From: Gemmatimonadota bacterium
GTDB lineage: Bacteria; JBHIER01; G020348925
Length of the DNA stretch: 64,000 nucleotides
NCBI GenBank assembly: GCA_020348925.1
Contig: CP070758.1
Span: forward strand, 4,490,241-4,554,240
Reading direction: 5' to 3'
A model generated the notes under the pieces. The model worked only from the letters and a program-made list of their open reading frames with translations, made no database searches and was not told the DNA's origin. Both the position numbers and the translations under genes were made by a program. This document shows, piece after piece, positions 8,530-17,327 of the stretch (positions are counted from its first letter, which is position 1; every line of letters begins with the position of its first letter).

Positions 8530-11448
8530 ATGAAACGGTTCCTCGTTGTGGCAGCCGTGAGTGCTTTGTGTTGTGTTGTCGGTGGAGTAAAATCTGAAGA
8601 TACCCAGAGGAAATTGGTCAGGATCGATCTCACGGGCCAGAAGAGAGAAACCGTCCAACAGTTTTTAAACTCTCAACCGGATATCACCTCCTTCGACCCT
8701 GAAGGAAATACGGTGGACGTCATTTTGGAATTGGAACATCTTCAAAATGTGGAAGCGCTCCGTCTGCCTGTCTCTGTCCTCATCGATGATCTCCATGCCT
8801 ACGAAAGGGATTTGCGGTTGAAGGGATACTTGGATCGATTCCATACGTATGCACAGATGCTTGGGGAGTTGGAGCGGATTGCCGCCGAACATCCCGATAT
8901 CGCCAAGCTCTTCGACATCGGCGATTCTTGGGAAAAAACCCAGGGGATTGCGGACAGGGATATATGGGCCATGAAGATATCCGACAACGTCGAACGTCAA
9001 GAAGTTCAGGAGGCGGAGGTGCTTTACATGGGTTGCCATCACGCCCGAGAAATCATAACTCCGGAAATCCTTCTCGCTTTGATGGACTATCTTGTGGAAC
9101 ATTACGGATCGGATTCCTCGGTAACGGACCTCGTTGATAACCGGCAGTTGTGGTTTGTGCCCATGGTCAATCCTGACGGTCACAGCTACGTCTGGACAAC
9201 CAATATATGGTGGCGGAAGAACCGCAAGGATAACGGTGACGGTACCTTTGGTGTCGATTTGAACAGAAATTACGGGTACATGTGGGGCTATAACAACGTT
9301 GGCTCCAGTTCGAGATCATCGAGTGAGACGTACCGCGGTCCCGCTCCCTTTTCCGAGCCCGAAACCCAGGCCGTTCGTGATTTTGTCGAGGAGCACACCT
9401 TTATCGCTTCCCTGTCCTACCACAGCTACGGAAATCTTTTCCTTTTTCCCTGGGGCTATATCCCGGAGAATACTCCTGATCATGATGCTTTTCTGGCCAT
9501 CGGTGACAGCGCCACCGTCTTCAACGGGTATTTTGCTGGAAATTTGGCTATGGGTGCATTATACGAGACCAACGGTGATTCGGACGATTGGCTCTACGGT
9601 GAGCAGACGACAAAATATAAGATCTTGGCTTTCACCCCGGAAGTCGGAAGCCGTGACGACGGATTTCACCCGGATACGAGCCGAATCCTCCCTCTCATCG
9701 CGGAGAATCTTTGGCCGAACATCTTTGTTGCACGTATCGCCAAAAACCATATGCCACGGCCTCTAATTCTCCACACACCGCTTGATGATACGGAAGATGC
9801 GGGTGGTCCGTACACTGTGATCGCCCGGATTACGTCCCCTGTGTATCCTCTCGATACAAGCAGTCCGAGGATATACTATAACACGACAGGAGTGCCGCCC
9901 TTCGAATCTGTGGCCATGTACCCCACGGATTCAACCGATGTTTTTGAGGGGCATATCCCTGGTTTCGGAGAGGAGGTGCACTTATACTACTATATGGCTG
10001 CATCGGATACCGTTCCTCTGACCGGGTATGCGCCCCCGCATGCGCCGGACAGTCTCTATACCTTCTATGTCGGGGCCGATATCGTCGCTCCGGTGATCAC
10101 GCATCAACCGAGAGTTCATCGGTCGGCCTCTCATGCCTCGCTGTGCATCGATGCGAATGTCACTGATAATCTCGGCGTGAGAGAGGTGCAACTCCACTAT
10201 CGAATCAATGATGGTGTCGGCAGTTCGACCGTCATGGATCACCACCATTCATATTTCTACCGCGGCTGCATCGATATCGAATTCCCTAGCGTAGGTGATT
10301 ACGTTGAATATTCCATTGTCGCAACGGATAGTGCGACACATGCCAACACAGTTCGAGCTCCTGAGTCAGGGTTTTATTACGTACTTCTTATCGAGAGCAT
10401 TGAATTCGATTTCGAGGAAGATGACGGCGGTTTTGTGACTGAGGGTGAGGGCGATTGGGAGTGGGGGAGGCCGATCACCGGTCCTCAATCTGCCCATTCC
10501 GGTGCGAAGGTTTGGGCCACGAACCTCAGTGGACCCTATCGCGATCTGTCCGATTCCAGGTTGGTCATACCGAACATTGATCTGAGCGATTATGTCGGAG
10601 CAACCCTCACCTTCTATCATTGGTATCAAAGCGAAAGTGTTTCCGGTGTTCTTTTGGACGGCGGTAATGTGAAGATTGCCCCCGATGGAGAGCCGTACCA
10701 CGTTCTCACGCCTGTCCAGGGTTACGACAGCAGCCTCGTCCCTATTGGAAATCCCCTGGGTGGGGAGCGCGCCTACGGCGGGACGATCGGTGCGGGTAAT
10801 TTCTGGCATCAGGAGGTGTTCGAACTATCGCCCTATGCACACCGCGTTGTCTTTCTTCGTTTTCATTTCGGGAGTAACGAAACCGTCACAGGCCCAGGGT
10901 GGTATATTGACGACGTTGAGATCAAACTCGCATCATCAAAAATACCCGCCTTCCGCAATACAACGGCCATGGACAGCACGGACAATACCCGGGGTCCTTA
11001 TGAAATTTTCTCTTCGATTATGGACGATGGAGACATCACGGAGGCGTCTCTTCTCTTCAGAACCCAAGGGGCACCTTCTTTCGAGAGCCTGCCTATGACC
11101 GAGGTCGTACCGTACCTTCTTCGGGGCGAGCTCCCCGGTCAACCTCTGGGGACAGACGTGTCTTACTATATTCGGGCCGAAGACGATGCTCACAATGTCG
11201 TCGTTGATCCACCCGATGCTCCGGATGCTCTCTATCATTTCGTGGTGGCACATCAATGCGGTACGAAGGGGGATGTCAATGGCGACGAATCACATGATGT
11301 GCGCGATGTTATTCTGACCGTCGCCATCTCTCTCGATGCCAGTGATCATGATCCTTGTGATCTGTGGAGGGCTGATTTCAATGGGGATGGCACGGTCGAT
11401 GTTTTGGATGTGCTCAGTATTGTCTCGGTGATCATAGAGGGTAGATAG
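8530..11448 (+). CDS. Secreted M14 zinc carboxypeptidase with C-terminal dockerin
   Basis: Metallocarboxypeptidase that removes C-terminal residues from peptides outside the cytoplasm. The signal peptide is residues 1-22. A proregion follows, then the M14 domain at about 90-400. It has zinc ligands HxxE (H171/E174 in HHAREIITPE) and H298 (YHSYG), substrate-binding Asn/Arg in VDLNRNYG, and the catalytic Glu in FTPEVGS. Beta-sandwich modules follow, including an immune-inhibitor/MAM-like segment ending GWYIDDVEI. The last 60 residues are a type I dockerin with two calcium loops (GDVNGDESHDVRD and ADFNGDGTVDVLD). The ATG at 8530 is chosen because GGGGAG is about 5 nt upstream and the signal peptide follows directly. 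The frame is open back to 8503. Peptidase identity is sure; complex attachment through the dockerin is inferred. Confidence 0.95.
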   Translation: MKRFLVVAAVSALCCVVGGVKSEDTQRKLVRIDLTGQKRETVQQFLNSQPDITSFDPEGNTVDVILELEHLQNVEALRLPVSVLIDDLHAYERDLRLKGYLDRFHTYAQMLGELERIAAEHPDIAKLFDIGDSWEKTQGIADRDIWAMKISDNVERQEVQEAEVLYMGCHHAREIITPEILLALMDYLVEHYGSDSSVTDLVDNRQLWFVPMVNPDGHSYVWTTNIWWRKNRKDNGDGTFGVDLNRNYGYMWGYNNVGSSSRSSSETYRGPAPFSEPETQAVRDFVEEHTFIASLSYHSYGNLFLFPWGYIPENTPDHDAFLAIGDSATVFNGYFAGNLAMGALYETNGDSDDWLYGEQTTKYKILAFTPEVGSRDDGFHPDTSRILPLIAENLWPNIFVARIAKNHMPRPLILHTPLDDTEDAGGPYTVIARITSPVYPLDTSSPRIYYNTTGVPPFESVAMYPTDSTDVFEGHIPGFGEEVHLYYYMAASDTVPLTGYAPPHAPDSLYTFYVGADIVAPVITHQPRVHRSASHASLCIDANVTDNLGVREVQLHYRINDGVGSSTVMDHHHSYFYRGCIDIEFPSVGDYVEYSIVATDSATHANTVRAPESGFYYVLLIESIEFDFEEDDGGFVTEGEGDWEWGRPITGPQSAHSGAKVWATNLSGPYRDLSDSRLVIPNIDLSDYVGATLTFYHWYQSESVSGVLLDGGNVKIAPDGEPYHVLTPVQGYDSSLVPIGNPLGGERAYGGTIGAGNFWHQEVFELSPYAHRVVFLRFHFGSNETVTGPGWYIDDVEIKLASSKIPAFRNTTAMDSTDNTRGPYEIFSSIMDDGDITEASLLFRTQGAPSFESLPMTEVVPYLLRGELPGQPLGTDVSYYIRAEDDAHNVVVDPPDAPDALYHFVVAHQCGTKGDVNGDESHDVRDVILTVAISLDASDHDPCDLWRADFNGDGTVDVLDVLSIVSVIIEGR

Positions 11449-11855
11449 CGTCGATGGAACACCGGTATGTGATGGCATCGAATGGAGCGGGTTCATACGG
11501 CCCGGTGAACCATCCTGTTCCTATCCGGAAGTTGATCGCCTCAGGTATCTTACCCGAGACACTTTTCCCGTGGGCTTCACAGGCCAGGTAAACTGTGAAG
11601 CTAACTGAGAGCGGGTCCTTGAGGAGCTGCTCCTTGATGTCCGCCGGTGTTTTGGGTTCTTTATTCCCATTGATAAAGTCCCAGCAGGTGATGGAAATTG
11701 CCTGTTCCCGCCAGTCCGGCAGCCGTCCTCGAAGGGTTGATCGATACTTTCTTCACCGGTCATATAGGGAAAACAGGAATCGCTGGGGACACCGTGTTCG
11801 AACAGATATTCGGCTCCGTATTGGATCTGCCAATAATTCCAAAAGAGTTCTAACT
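11432..11855 (-). pseudogene. Decayed C1 (papain-like) cysteine peptidase fragment
   Basis: On the minus strand one frame reads YGAEYLFEHGVPSDSCFPY, matching the region after the active-site Cys in papain-family enzymes (a 'GV.sE.CFPY' signature). Near 11725-11740 the similarity jumps to another frame, reading DWREQAISITCWDF and then DIKEQLLKDPLSVSFTVY, equivalent to the family's 'ik..L...GPvsv' stretch. That frame ends at a TGA at 11432. The N-terminal part with the catalytic Cys is missing and no start or SD is visible, so this is a frameshifted internal fragment squeezed between two intact dockerin genes. The family call rests on two short matches and is moderate. Confidence 0.5.
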
Positions 11856-12815
11856 ATGAGATATTGGTTGAAAGTACTCGTAATGGCCCTTTTGATATGC
11901 CTTTCCATCAATCTTTTGGCCCAACCGTATGAAGGTGAAAAGGGTGATGTAAATAATGACGGGAACCTCAATGTTTTAGATATAATATTCACCTCTCGTC
12001 ATATAGTAGGAATTGATACCTTGAATGAACAAGAGTTATGGAGGGCAGACTGTAATTCCCACAAAGGAAGCTGTCGCGGTGATGGCAGCGTTGACATACG
12101 TGACGCAAAAAAAATTGTAGATATAATCATGAGGCTTGATGAGTGCCTTGAACTACCGAAAGATATAGATGGAAATATATACGACATCGTGAAAATCGGT
12201 CATCAAGTGTGGATGGCCGAGAACCTGAAAGTTACTCGCTACCGCAATGGCGATCCCATACCCAATATCACCAGCAATTCGGAGTGGACTCATATGAGTA
12301 CCGGGGCCTACTGTAATTATGCCAATGATGCCCATAATGTCCCTGTTTATGGGCGGTTGTACAATTGGTATGCCGTGAACGACAGTCGCGGCCTCGCCCC
12401 TGAGGGCTGGCATGTGCCCACTGATGGAGAGTGGAAACAACTGGAAATGGATCTGGGCATGAGCCAGTCGGAAGCTGATGACAAATATTTGCGCGGGAGG
12501 GACGAAGGCGGCAAATTGAAGGCAACCGGGACCATTGAAGGGGGAGATGGGTTGTGGTTTTCCCCTAACACAGGCGCCACCAACGAGAGCGGATTCTCCG
12601 CGTTGCCTGGCGGGGACCGCTACGGCGACTATGGACCTTTCTACAGCATGGGGTACCTCGCCCGCTTTTGGTCTTCTACGGAGCTCGACGGTTCCTACGC
12701 CTGGTACCGGCGTCTGTCTCATTCCAATTCACAGGTCTACCGCGGCAACTACTTAAAGCAGGACGGATTTTCGGTTCGATGTGTCAGGGATTGGGTGTGC
12801 CCGGCGAATCCATGA
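11856..12815 (+). CDS. Secreted dockerin + Fib-succ major paralogous domain protein
   Basis: 319 residues. Signal peptide about 1-22. A dockerin sits directly behind it (about 29-95), with loops GDVNNDGNLNVLD and ADCNSHKGSCRGDGSVD. A Fibrobacter succinogenes major paralogous domain fills about 100-315: GHQVWMAENL, YGRLYNWYAV, GWHVPTDGEW, ATNESGFSALPGG, ARFWSST, SVRCVRD. This C-type-lectin-like fold is common in surface proteins of FCB bacteria; its ligand is not known. The second dockerin loop carries an insertion with a Cys pair. The ATG at 11856 is preferred because the signal peptide starts there; the frame is open upstream to 11595, but that part has no SD and is antisense to the peptidase remnant. 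The SD is weak (AAGAG). Confidence 0.85.
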   Translation: MRYWLKVLVMALLICLSINLLAQPYEGEKGDVNNDGNLNVLDIIFTSRHIVGIDTLNEQELWRADCNSHKGSCRGDGSVDIRDAKKIVDIIMRLDECLELPKDIDGNIYDIVKIGHQVWMAENLKVTRYRNGDPIPNITSNSEWTHMSTGAYCNYANDAHNVPVYGRLYNWYAVNDSRGLAPEGWHVPTDGEWKQLEMDLGMSQSEADDKYLRGRDEGGKLKATGTIEGGDGLWFSPNTGATNESGFSALPGGDRYGDYGPFYSMGYLARFWSSTELDGSYAWYRRLSHSNSQVYRGNYLKQDGFSVRCVRDWVCPANP

Positions 12816-13227
12816 GTGAGCAGAGGCGCACTGTTCACTCACGGAGGAACTCGAATGAAGATGGTGGAGGGTAAACAGTACCACCTCAGAGATGGTTGTG
12901 TGCAGGCTTGATCCACCGATAGGGGCTGTCAGACGTATCGATCAAACCGCCCTGCGGTGCTTTTATCCAGTGATAGAGGTGCTGAAGATTTCCGTGAATT
13001 TTGGAGAAAACGGATTGAATTGCTCAAAATCCACCACTCATGTTTCTCTTTGAAAGGCATCATTTGTAAGGAAAAGAGTTGACAAAAAAGTCTGAAAATG
13101 CTATGCTTGTGCTATGTTTGTGTGTGCAAATGTATGTTTCCTGGTAAGAACAGCAGGCCTTTATAGGGAAAACATCTTGAAGGTTCACAGATGGGGTCGG
13201 TATCTTCCTTCACAGGAGGGTAGCGTG
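12816..13227. other. Intergenic region with promoter for the cohesin-like gene
   Basis: About 410 bases. An inverted repeat (11 bp with one G-U pair, 7-nt loop) at 12813-12841 overlaps the stop codon of the upstream gene but has no following T-tract. A short frame from about 12855 is broken and unrecognisable. The right end holds a promoter (13079-13107) and an AGGAGGG ribosome-binding site before 13228. Confidence 0.4.
13079..13107 (+). promoter_or_regulatory. Sigma70-type promoter
   Basis: TTGACA at 13079-13084, 17-nt spacer, TATGCT at 13102-13107. It lies about 120 nt upstream of the ATG at 13228 and is the only plausible promoter in this gap. Confidence 0.45.
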
Positions 13228-14319
13228 ATGAAAAAGGTTTACTCGGTAGCGTTTGTACTTCTTTTTGTGTTTATTCTTGTTGTGGCCGCAAACGCGATAG
13301 AGAAGAAAGAGGTGACTCCCATTTCGGGGGCGCAGCCCGGTGAAAGGTCAGCCCCGAAGAGCGTCAAGGTGGAGGGCACCGCAAATGGGCGCGGAATTAC
13401 AAAAACCGATGGTTTCGGGAGGTCGGTGTTATCGGGTTTTTTTGACCCAGGGGGTACTAATTGACATATTATGACCCGGGTGTGTGCGGATATCCCTATA
13501 GTGGGTGGTCAGAGCCTGGGTTCGCTGGAGGACATCTTTGAACCAGCGAGGTTGATCTGGGCGGCCGATACCAATGGCGATCAGTTGGTCAATGTGATCG
13601 ATTTGATGAAGTGCATCAACGGGGCGGTGGGCGTGTGCGATCCGAAGGTGGCCGTGGCCGATGTTGAGGTGGGCGATGTGGTGGGTGTGTCGGGTCGGAC
13701 GGTGGCGGTGCCTGTAAGTGTCTTCTCGGAGGCGGATGTGGTCGGTGTGGTGCTGCGGTTGCGTTACGATGAGAGCGTTGTGCGGGCCGGGGAGCCGGAG
13801 TTGACGGTTCGGTCGGAGGGGATGGATGTGCATGCCAGGGTGATCGACGATGAGCTGGTGGTCTTCCTGTCAAGCCAGGGGGGAGCGGTCATTGAGGCCG
13901 GAGCCGGGACGGTGGTGAAGGTGCCCTTGACGCTGACTGGTGATGTGTCGGAGGTGGGCATCGAGGTGGTGGAGCCGATCGTCTTCACAGTGGATGAGGC
14001 CATCGCCTTCGGGCACGGCTCGATCTTCGTGGTCAAGTCGGAGGATCTGGTGCCGGCCGAGTACAGTCTGGCTCAGAACTACCCGAACCCCTTCAACCCG
14101 GTGACGTCGATCGCCTACAGTCTGCCAGAGGCGGCCAAGGTCAAGGTGTTTGTCTATAACACCCTGGGCCAGGTTGTGGCCGAGTTGGTGGACGGCGATC
14201 GGGAGGCCGGTCGTCATGTGGTCACGTGGGATGCCGCTGAGTTGGCCAGTGGGATCTACTTTTACCGGATGGAGGCTAATGAATTCACATCAACGAGGCG
14301 CATGATTCTCATGAAATAA
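13228..14319 (+). pseudogene. Cohesin-like/dockerin T9SS protein split by an in-frame TGA
   Basis: Two reading frames in the same phase, 13228-13464 and 13471-14319, are separated only by a TGA at 13462. The first encodes a clear signal peptide (MKKVYSVAFVLLF... to NAIEKK) and a short linker. The second encodes one dockerin loop (DTNGDQLVNVIDLMKCI), a cohesin-like beta domain (about 120 residues, with VAVPVSVFSEADVVGVVLRL and YDESVV), and a C-terminal type IX sorting domain (YSLAQNYPNPFNP, then YNTLGQVVAEL, ASGIYFYRM). Neither half is complete alone, so this is one exported, surface-anchored protein broken by a nonsense codon. Alternatives are a sequencing error or natural stop readthrough. 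The 3' half is visibly richer in G+C (many GTG codons) than its neighbours, hinting at import. AGGAGGG precedes the ATG at 13228. Confidence 0.75.
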
Positions 14320-14870
14320 GATAAAGTTCCTGTTGAGCAAAGTTTGCTGACCTTGGGTTTAATCCCCTGGTGCCCTTTTTCTCACTTTGTCACAGGAAAA
14401 CAGGGGTGACTTCTGTAAATCTTGATGAAACCAGTGAATATGTAACCAAATACAAAATTGTACAATATCTTTGATACACCACCTTGGAGGAGGAAGAAGA
14501 AAAAAAATAAAATATAACCATGTCGACTGATTACATCTCACAGTTCCAATTGAGTTGTGAGACTTTAAAAAAGAAGTACTCTGCTTATTTTAAAAAAGTG
14601 GCTCAACTCCTTTGTTGAAATCTTTATTCACCGCATAATGTCATAATGGTTCTCTTTTCCCTCACGTGTATCCTCCTGAGACAATACTGCAAAATACACA
14701 TGCACGAAGTTGAAAAATTTCCTCATATTGGGTGATATGATCCATGCAGTGTGCGCACAATATTTTTTTGGGAACATAAAACTCATTCAACTGTAAGAAG
14801 TTACATGTGATACGCTCAATTCACATGGCGGAGGCACATCTTTTGCTCTTTTACAGGAACAGCCTGTGGG
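14320..14870. other. Non-coding AT-rich gap
   Basis: About 550 bases with no supported gene. A small inverted repeat (TCTCACA...TGTGAGA, 14536-14562) sits mid-gap and is followed by A-rich sequence. I see no convincing promoter, terminator, RNA gene or gene remnant. Confidence 0.35.
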
Positions 14871-15362
14871 ATGGGAAGAGATGTGACTGTGAAGACGAAA
14901 CACATTGTACTGGTTCTTGTTACCCTCATGATCATCGGTTGTTCGACAACGCAGCCGATACGGTGGGTTTCAACGCCTGAGTATGAGGTCGAGTACGATC
15001 TGGCCTGGGATTTGACGATCGGGCTTATCAGTGAGCATTTCGATATCGAAGCCGCCGAGAAGAGAGGGGGATATCTTCAAACGGAGTGGAGAATTATCGA
15101 TCTTTCAGAAAATGATGCCGAGGCGCTTGAGGAGGTTGATAAGGTCGGGGTTCGACTCACGTGCCGTGTTGAGGGGCGCTTTCCCTTTCAACTGAAGATG
15201 AAAGTGGAACGAGGTCTCTACAGGGACGGGATGTGGGTTCCCGTCTGGGTGGATTATTCGCGGGAATCGATCTGTCAGACGTGCACCGGTTCCCAAGAGT
15301 GGATTGATGAAGAGCTGGAGAAGGAAATTCTTCAAAAACTGAGTGTGAGACTTACCAATTAA
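14871..15362 (+). CDS. Lipoprotein of unknown function
   Basis: 163 residues. A basic start, a hydrophobic segment and the lipobox IIGCST indicate a lipoprotein with Cys about residue 24. The mature part contains WDLTIGLISEHFDIE and GYLQTEWRI, a layout seen in small DUF4136/BamC-like or NlpB-type lipoproteins, but I cannot assign a family. It stands alone, convergent with the RqcH-like gene. The start could equally be the GTG at 14883, which has a GGAAGAG-like SD close upstream; this would remove four residues. Confidence 0.7.
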   Translation: MGRDVTVKTKHIVLVLVTLMIIGCSTTQPIRWVSTPEYEVEYDLAWDLTIGLISEHFDIEAAEKRGGYLQTEWRIIDLSENDAEALEEVDKVGVRLTCRVEGRFPFQLKMKVERGLYRDGMWVPVWVDYSRESICQTCTGSQEWIDEELEKEILQKLSVRLTN

Positions 15363-15418
15363 CCACATTTCGTGATTCCCCGCAGACACTTGTATCTTTC
15401 ATTTTCCGTACTTTTCGT

Positions 15419-17176
15419 TCAGCCCTGGGGTAATTTGGGTTCGACCATAAGGGTTTTTTCCCGTTCTATGATGACGGTTCCGGGAGCAGCGCCTTTCGGC
15501 TTGCGCACGTACCGCCTCTCCGTATAGCTGACAGGAACAAATGCCGCCGTGCGCGATTTGCTGAAATAGGCTGCCACGCTTGCGGCTTCGTGTATGGTGG
15601 CTTTATCCGGTTCTTCTCTGCCTTGGCGTCGCCGCAATACGACGTGGGAACCGGCCGTTCCGCGAGCGTGAAACCACAGGTCGTTGGGCGCAGCAAGGTG
15701 AAAGGTGACGATGTCGTTTTCCTTATTGTTTCTTCCGACCAAGACGTCCCAACCGGACGAGGTGCAGAATGTGCGAAAGTGCCGTTTCTGAGAAGCGGTT
15801 CTCCTCCCTTTCGGTTTCTTTTCAGACAGGATACCGGCATCTACCATTTTCCTCTGGAATGCGAGGAGCGTTTTCTGATCTTTGGCCCTCTCGAATTCGA
15901 GTGAATACGTCTGGAGACGCTCAAGGTTTTGATCGATAAGAAGGAGTCGTTTTTCGAGAATACCTTTGGCGGTTTTCGCTTTTTTGGCCTTGCGGAAATA
16001 CGCCTTGGCGTTCTCCTGTGGTGACAGTTTCGGATCAAGCTCTATGGTAATGTGAGGCCTGTCCGAGTGATAGTAGTCGATGACGTCAGCGTGATGTAAG
16101 CCCCTTTTGAGAAGGCCCATATTGGCCACCAGGAGCTCCCCTTTTCGTTGATATTCCTTTCCCTGTCGCGCGTTTTCAAGTTCCCTCTTGATGAGGTCCG
16201 CCGTGCGTTCCCAGTAGACTTTTTTTCGATGGAGTGCGGTTTGAATCTGCCCTCGCGCGTCATCCCGTTCGTGTTTCGACATAATCGAGGCGTAGTAGTA
16301 TTCGAGAGCACGACTGATGCTTTTGAATTGTTTTTTCGGAGCAAGACCATAGTGCTGGAGCTCTATGGGGAAGCAGACAAGAGGATGGTTCTCTCGATTC
16401 ATGTAGACGGTTGGTGATTCCTGACCGGATTGCACAGTGTCAAAAAGAGCGCGTATCCTTTCCCACAACCTTTCCAGCTCTCCGTCGGTCAGCGACGAGA
16501 TCAGTCTCTCGGAATGAATGTCCGCAAGATACAAAACCTCGACCGCGACCAATGTGCTCAGGGCCTGAACCGTTTTGACGAGACCATGGAGGACGGTTTC
16601 CTGCTCAAACGATCGGAGGGAGGACTCAAATTGTCCAAAATCCGCTTGACGGACTGCGATGCCGGATGGGATGGGGGGGGGAATATATTTGAGACCGGGG
16701 AGAATATGCCTGTAGCGACACATTGTCTCGTCTATCTGTTTCCAGCACCACAGGATGATATCGTCCTCCGAGCGCGTCACGATCATGTTGCTCAGCCGTC
16801 CTGTGAGCTCCACAATAAGCTTCACATTGGAGTGAAGGAGCGATGCCTTTTTTTGAAGATGCATGATGAGAACTCTGTCCCATTGAAGCTGCTGAATCGA
16901 TGTGATCGTCGTGTTGCGGAGGGCTTCTTGCATGTGACCGAGAAAAGAGGGAGCTTTGTTCGCAGAAAGAACGGGTTGCACCGTGAGATGCGCTCGATAA
17001 AACTGGGGGTGTAAGGATATGAGGAGGGCGAAGGGTTTCGAGCGATGTGATATGGCGAGAACAAAGGTGAAGGGATCATGCTGAAGAATGTGCCGGAGGG
17101 TACCAAATGCAATGGTACGCTTCAGTTCCGCAACAAGTGTTCTCAGCGTTATGGTATCGTAACTCGTTTTTCCCAA
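15419..17176 (-). CDS. rqcH: NFACT-family ribosome quality control protein (RqcH/Rqc2 type)
   Basis: Homologue of RqcH/FbpA/Rqc2, which binds stalled 50S subunits carrying peptidyl-tRNA and adds C-terminal alanine tails. The N-terminal NFACT-N domain starts LRTLVAELK. A long basic, coiled-coil-rich middle (about 230-430) precedes the NFACT-R (DUF814) domain with GWDVLVGRNNKENDIVTF, DLWFHARGTAGSHVVLR and PGTVIIEREKTLMV. These are the family's DxWxHxxGxxGSHV signature. The frame is open to TTG 17230, but a strong promoter occupies 17202-17230. The TTG at 17176 has AAGAGG 7 nt upstream and brings the N-terminus into line with the family (585 residues). It was historically annotated as fibronectin-binding. 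Confidence 0.92.
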   Translation of the reverse strand: MGKTSYDTITLRTLVAELKRTIAFGTLRHILQHDPFTFVLAISHRSKPFALLISLHPQFYRAHLTVQPVLSANKAPSFLGHMQEALRNTTITSIQQLQWDRVLIMHLQKKASLLHSNVKLIVELTGRLSNMIVTRSEDDIILWCWKQIDETMCRYRHILPGLKYIPPPIPSGIAVRQADFGQFESSLRSFEQETVLHGLVKTVQALSTLVAVEVLYLADIHSERLISSLTDGELERLWERIRALFDTVQSGQESPTVYMNRENHPLVCFPIELQHYGLAPKKQFKSISRALEYYYASIMSKHERDDARGQIQTALHRKKVYWERTADLIKRELENARQGKEYQRKGELLVANMGLLKRGLHHADVIDYYHSDRPHITIELDPKLSPQENAKAYFRKAKKAKTAKGILEKRLLLIDQNLERLQTYSLEFERAKDQKTLLAFQRKMVDAGILSEKKPKGRRTASQKRHFRTFCTSSGWDVLVGRNNKENDIVTFHLAAPNDLWFHARGTAGSHVVLRRRQGREEPDKATIHEAASVAAYFSKSRTAAFVPVSYTERRYVRKPKGAAPGTVIIEREKTLMVEPKLPQG

Positions 17177-17201
17177 AATAGAACCTCTTGAAGTTTCAAC
17201 A

Positions 17202-17230
17202 ATGATACGGTCAGGAAGGTCTCTTGTCAA
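17202..17230 (-). promoter_or_regulatory. Sigma70-type promoter of the NFACT gene
   Basis: Minus strand: TTGACA (17230-17225), 17-nt spacer, TATCAT (17207-17202). Transcription would begin near 17195, downstream of the longest possible start codon, which supports translation from TTG 17176. Confidence 0.6.
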
Positions 17231-17271
17231 GTTTTTTCGAGTTTTTGTTGGACAACAGTCGAAATTAAATA

Positions 17272-17300
17272 TTGACTTTCTTACTTATTTATAATAAATT
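17272..17300 (+). promoter_or_regulatory. Sigma70-type promoter of the yicC housekeeping operon
   Basis: TTGACT at 17272-17277, 17-nt spacer, TAAATT at 17295-17300, followed by an AAAAGGAG ribosome-binding site and GTG at 17328. Divergent from the NFACT promoter 42 bp away. Confidence 0.5.
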
Positions 17301-17327
17301 ATAAGGTTTTAAAAGGAGTTTATTGGG

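Noticed and set aside
12813-12841. 11-bp inverted repeat at the stop of the Fib-succ gene as a terminator
   Set aside because: No T-tract follows, so it lacks the second half of an intrinsic terminator.
13462-13464. Selenocysteine at the in-frame TGA
   Set aside because: The surrounding linker has no redox motif and no SECIS-like stem was seen close by; TGA is an ordinary stop in many neighbours.
13460-13465. TTGACA just before the second half of the TGA-split gene, as a promoter for an independent gene
   Set aside because: No acceptable -10 at 16-18 nt; both halves are in phase and complementary, so one split gene fits better.
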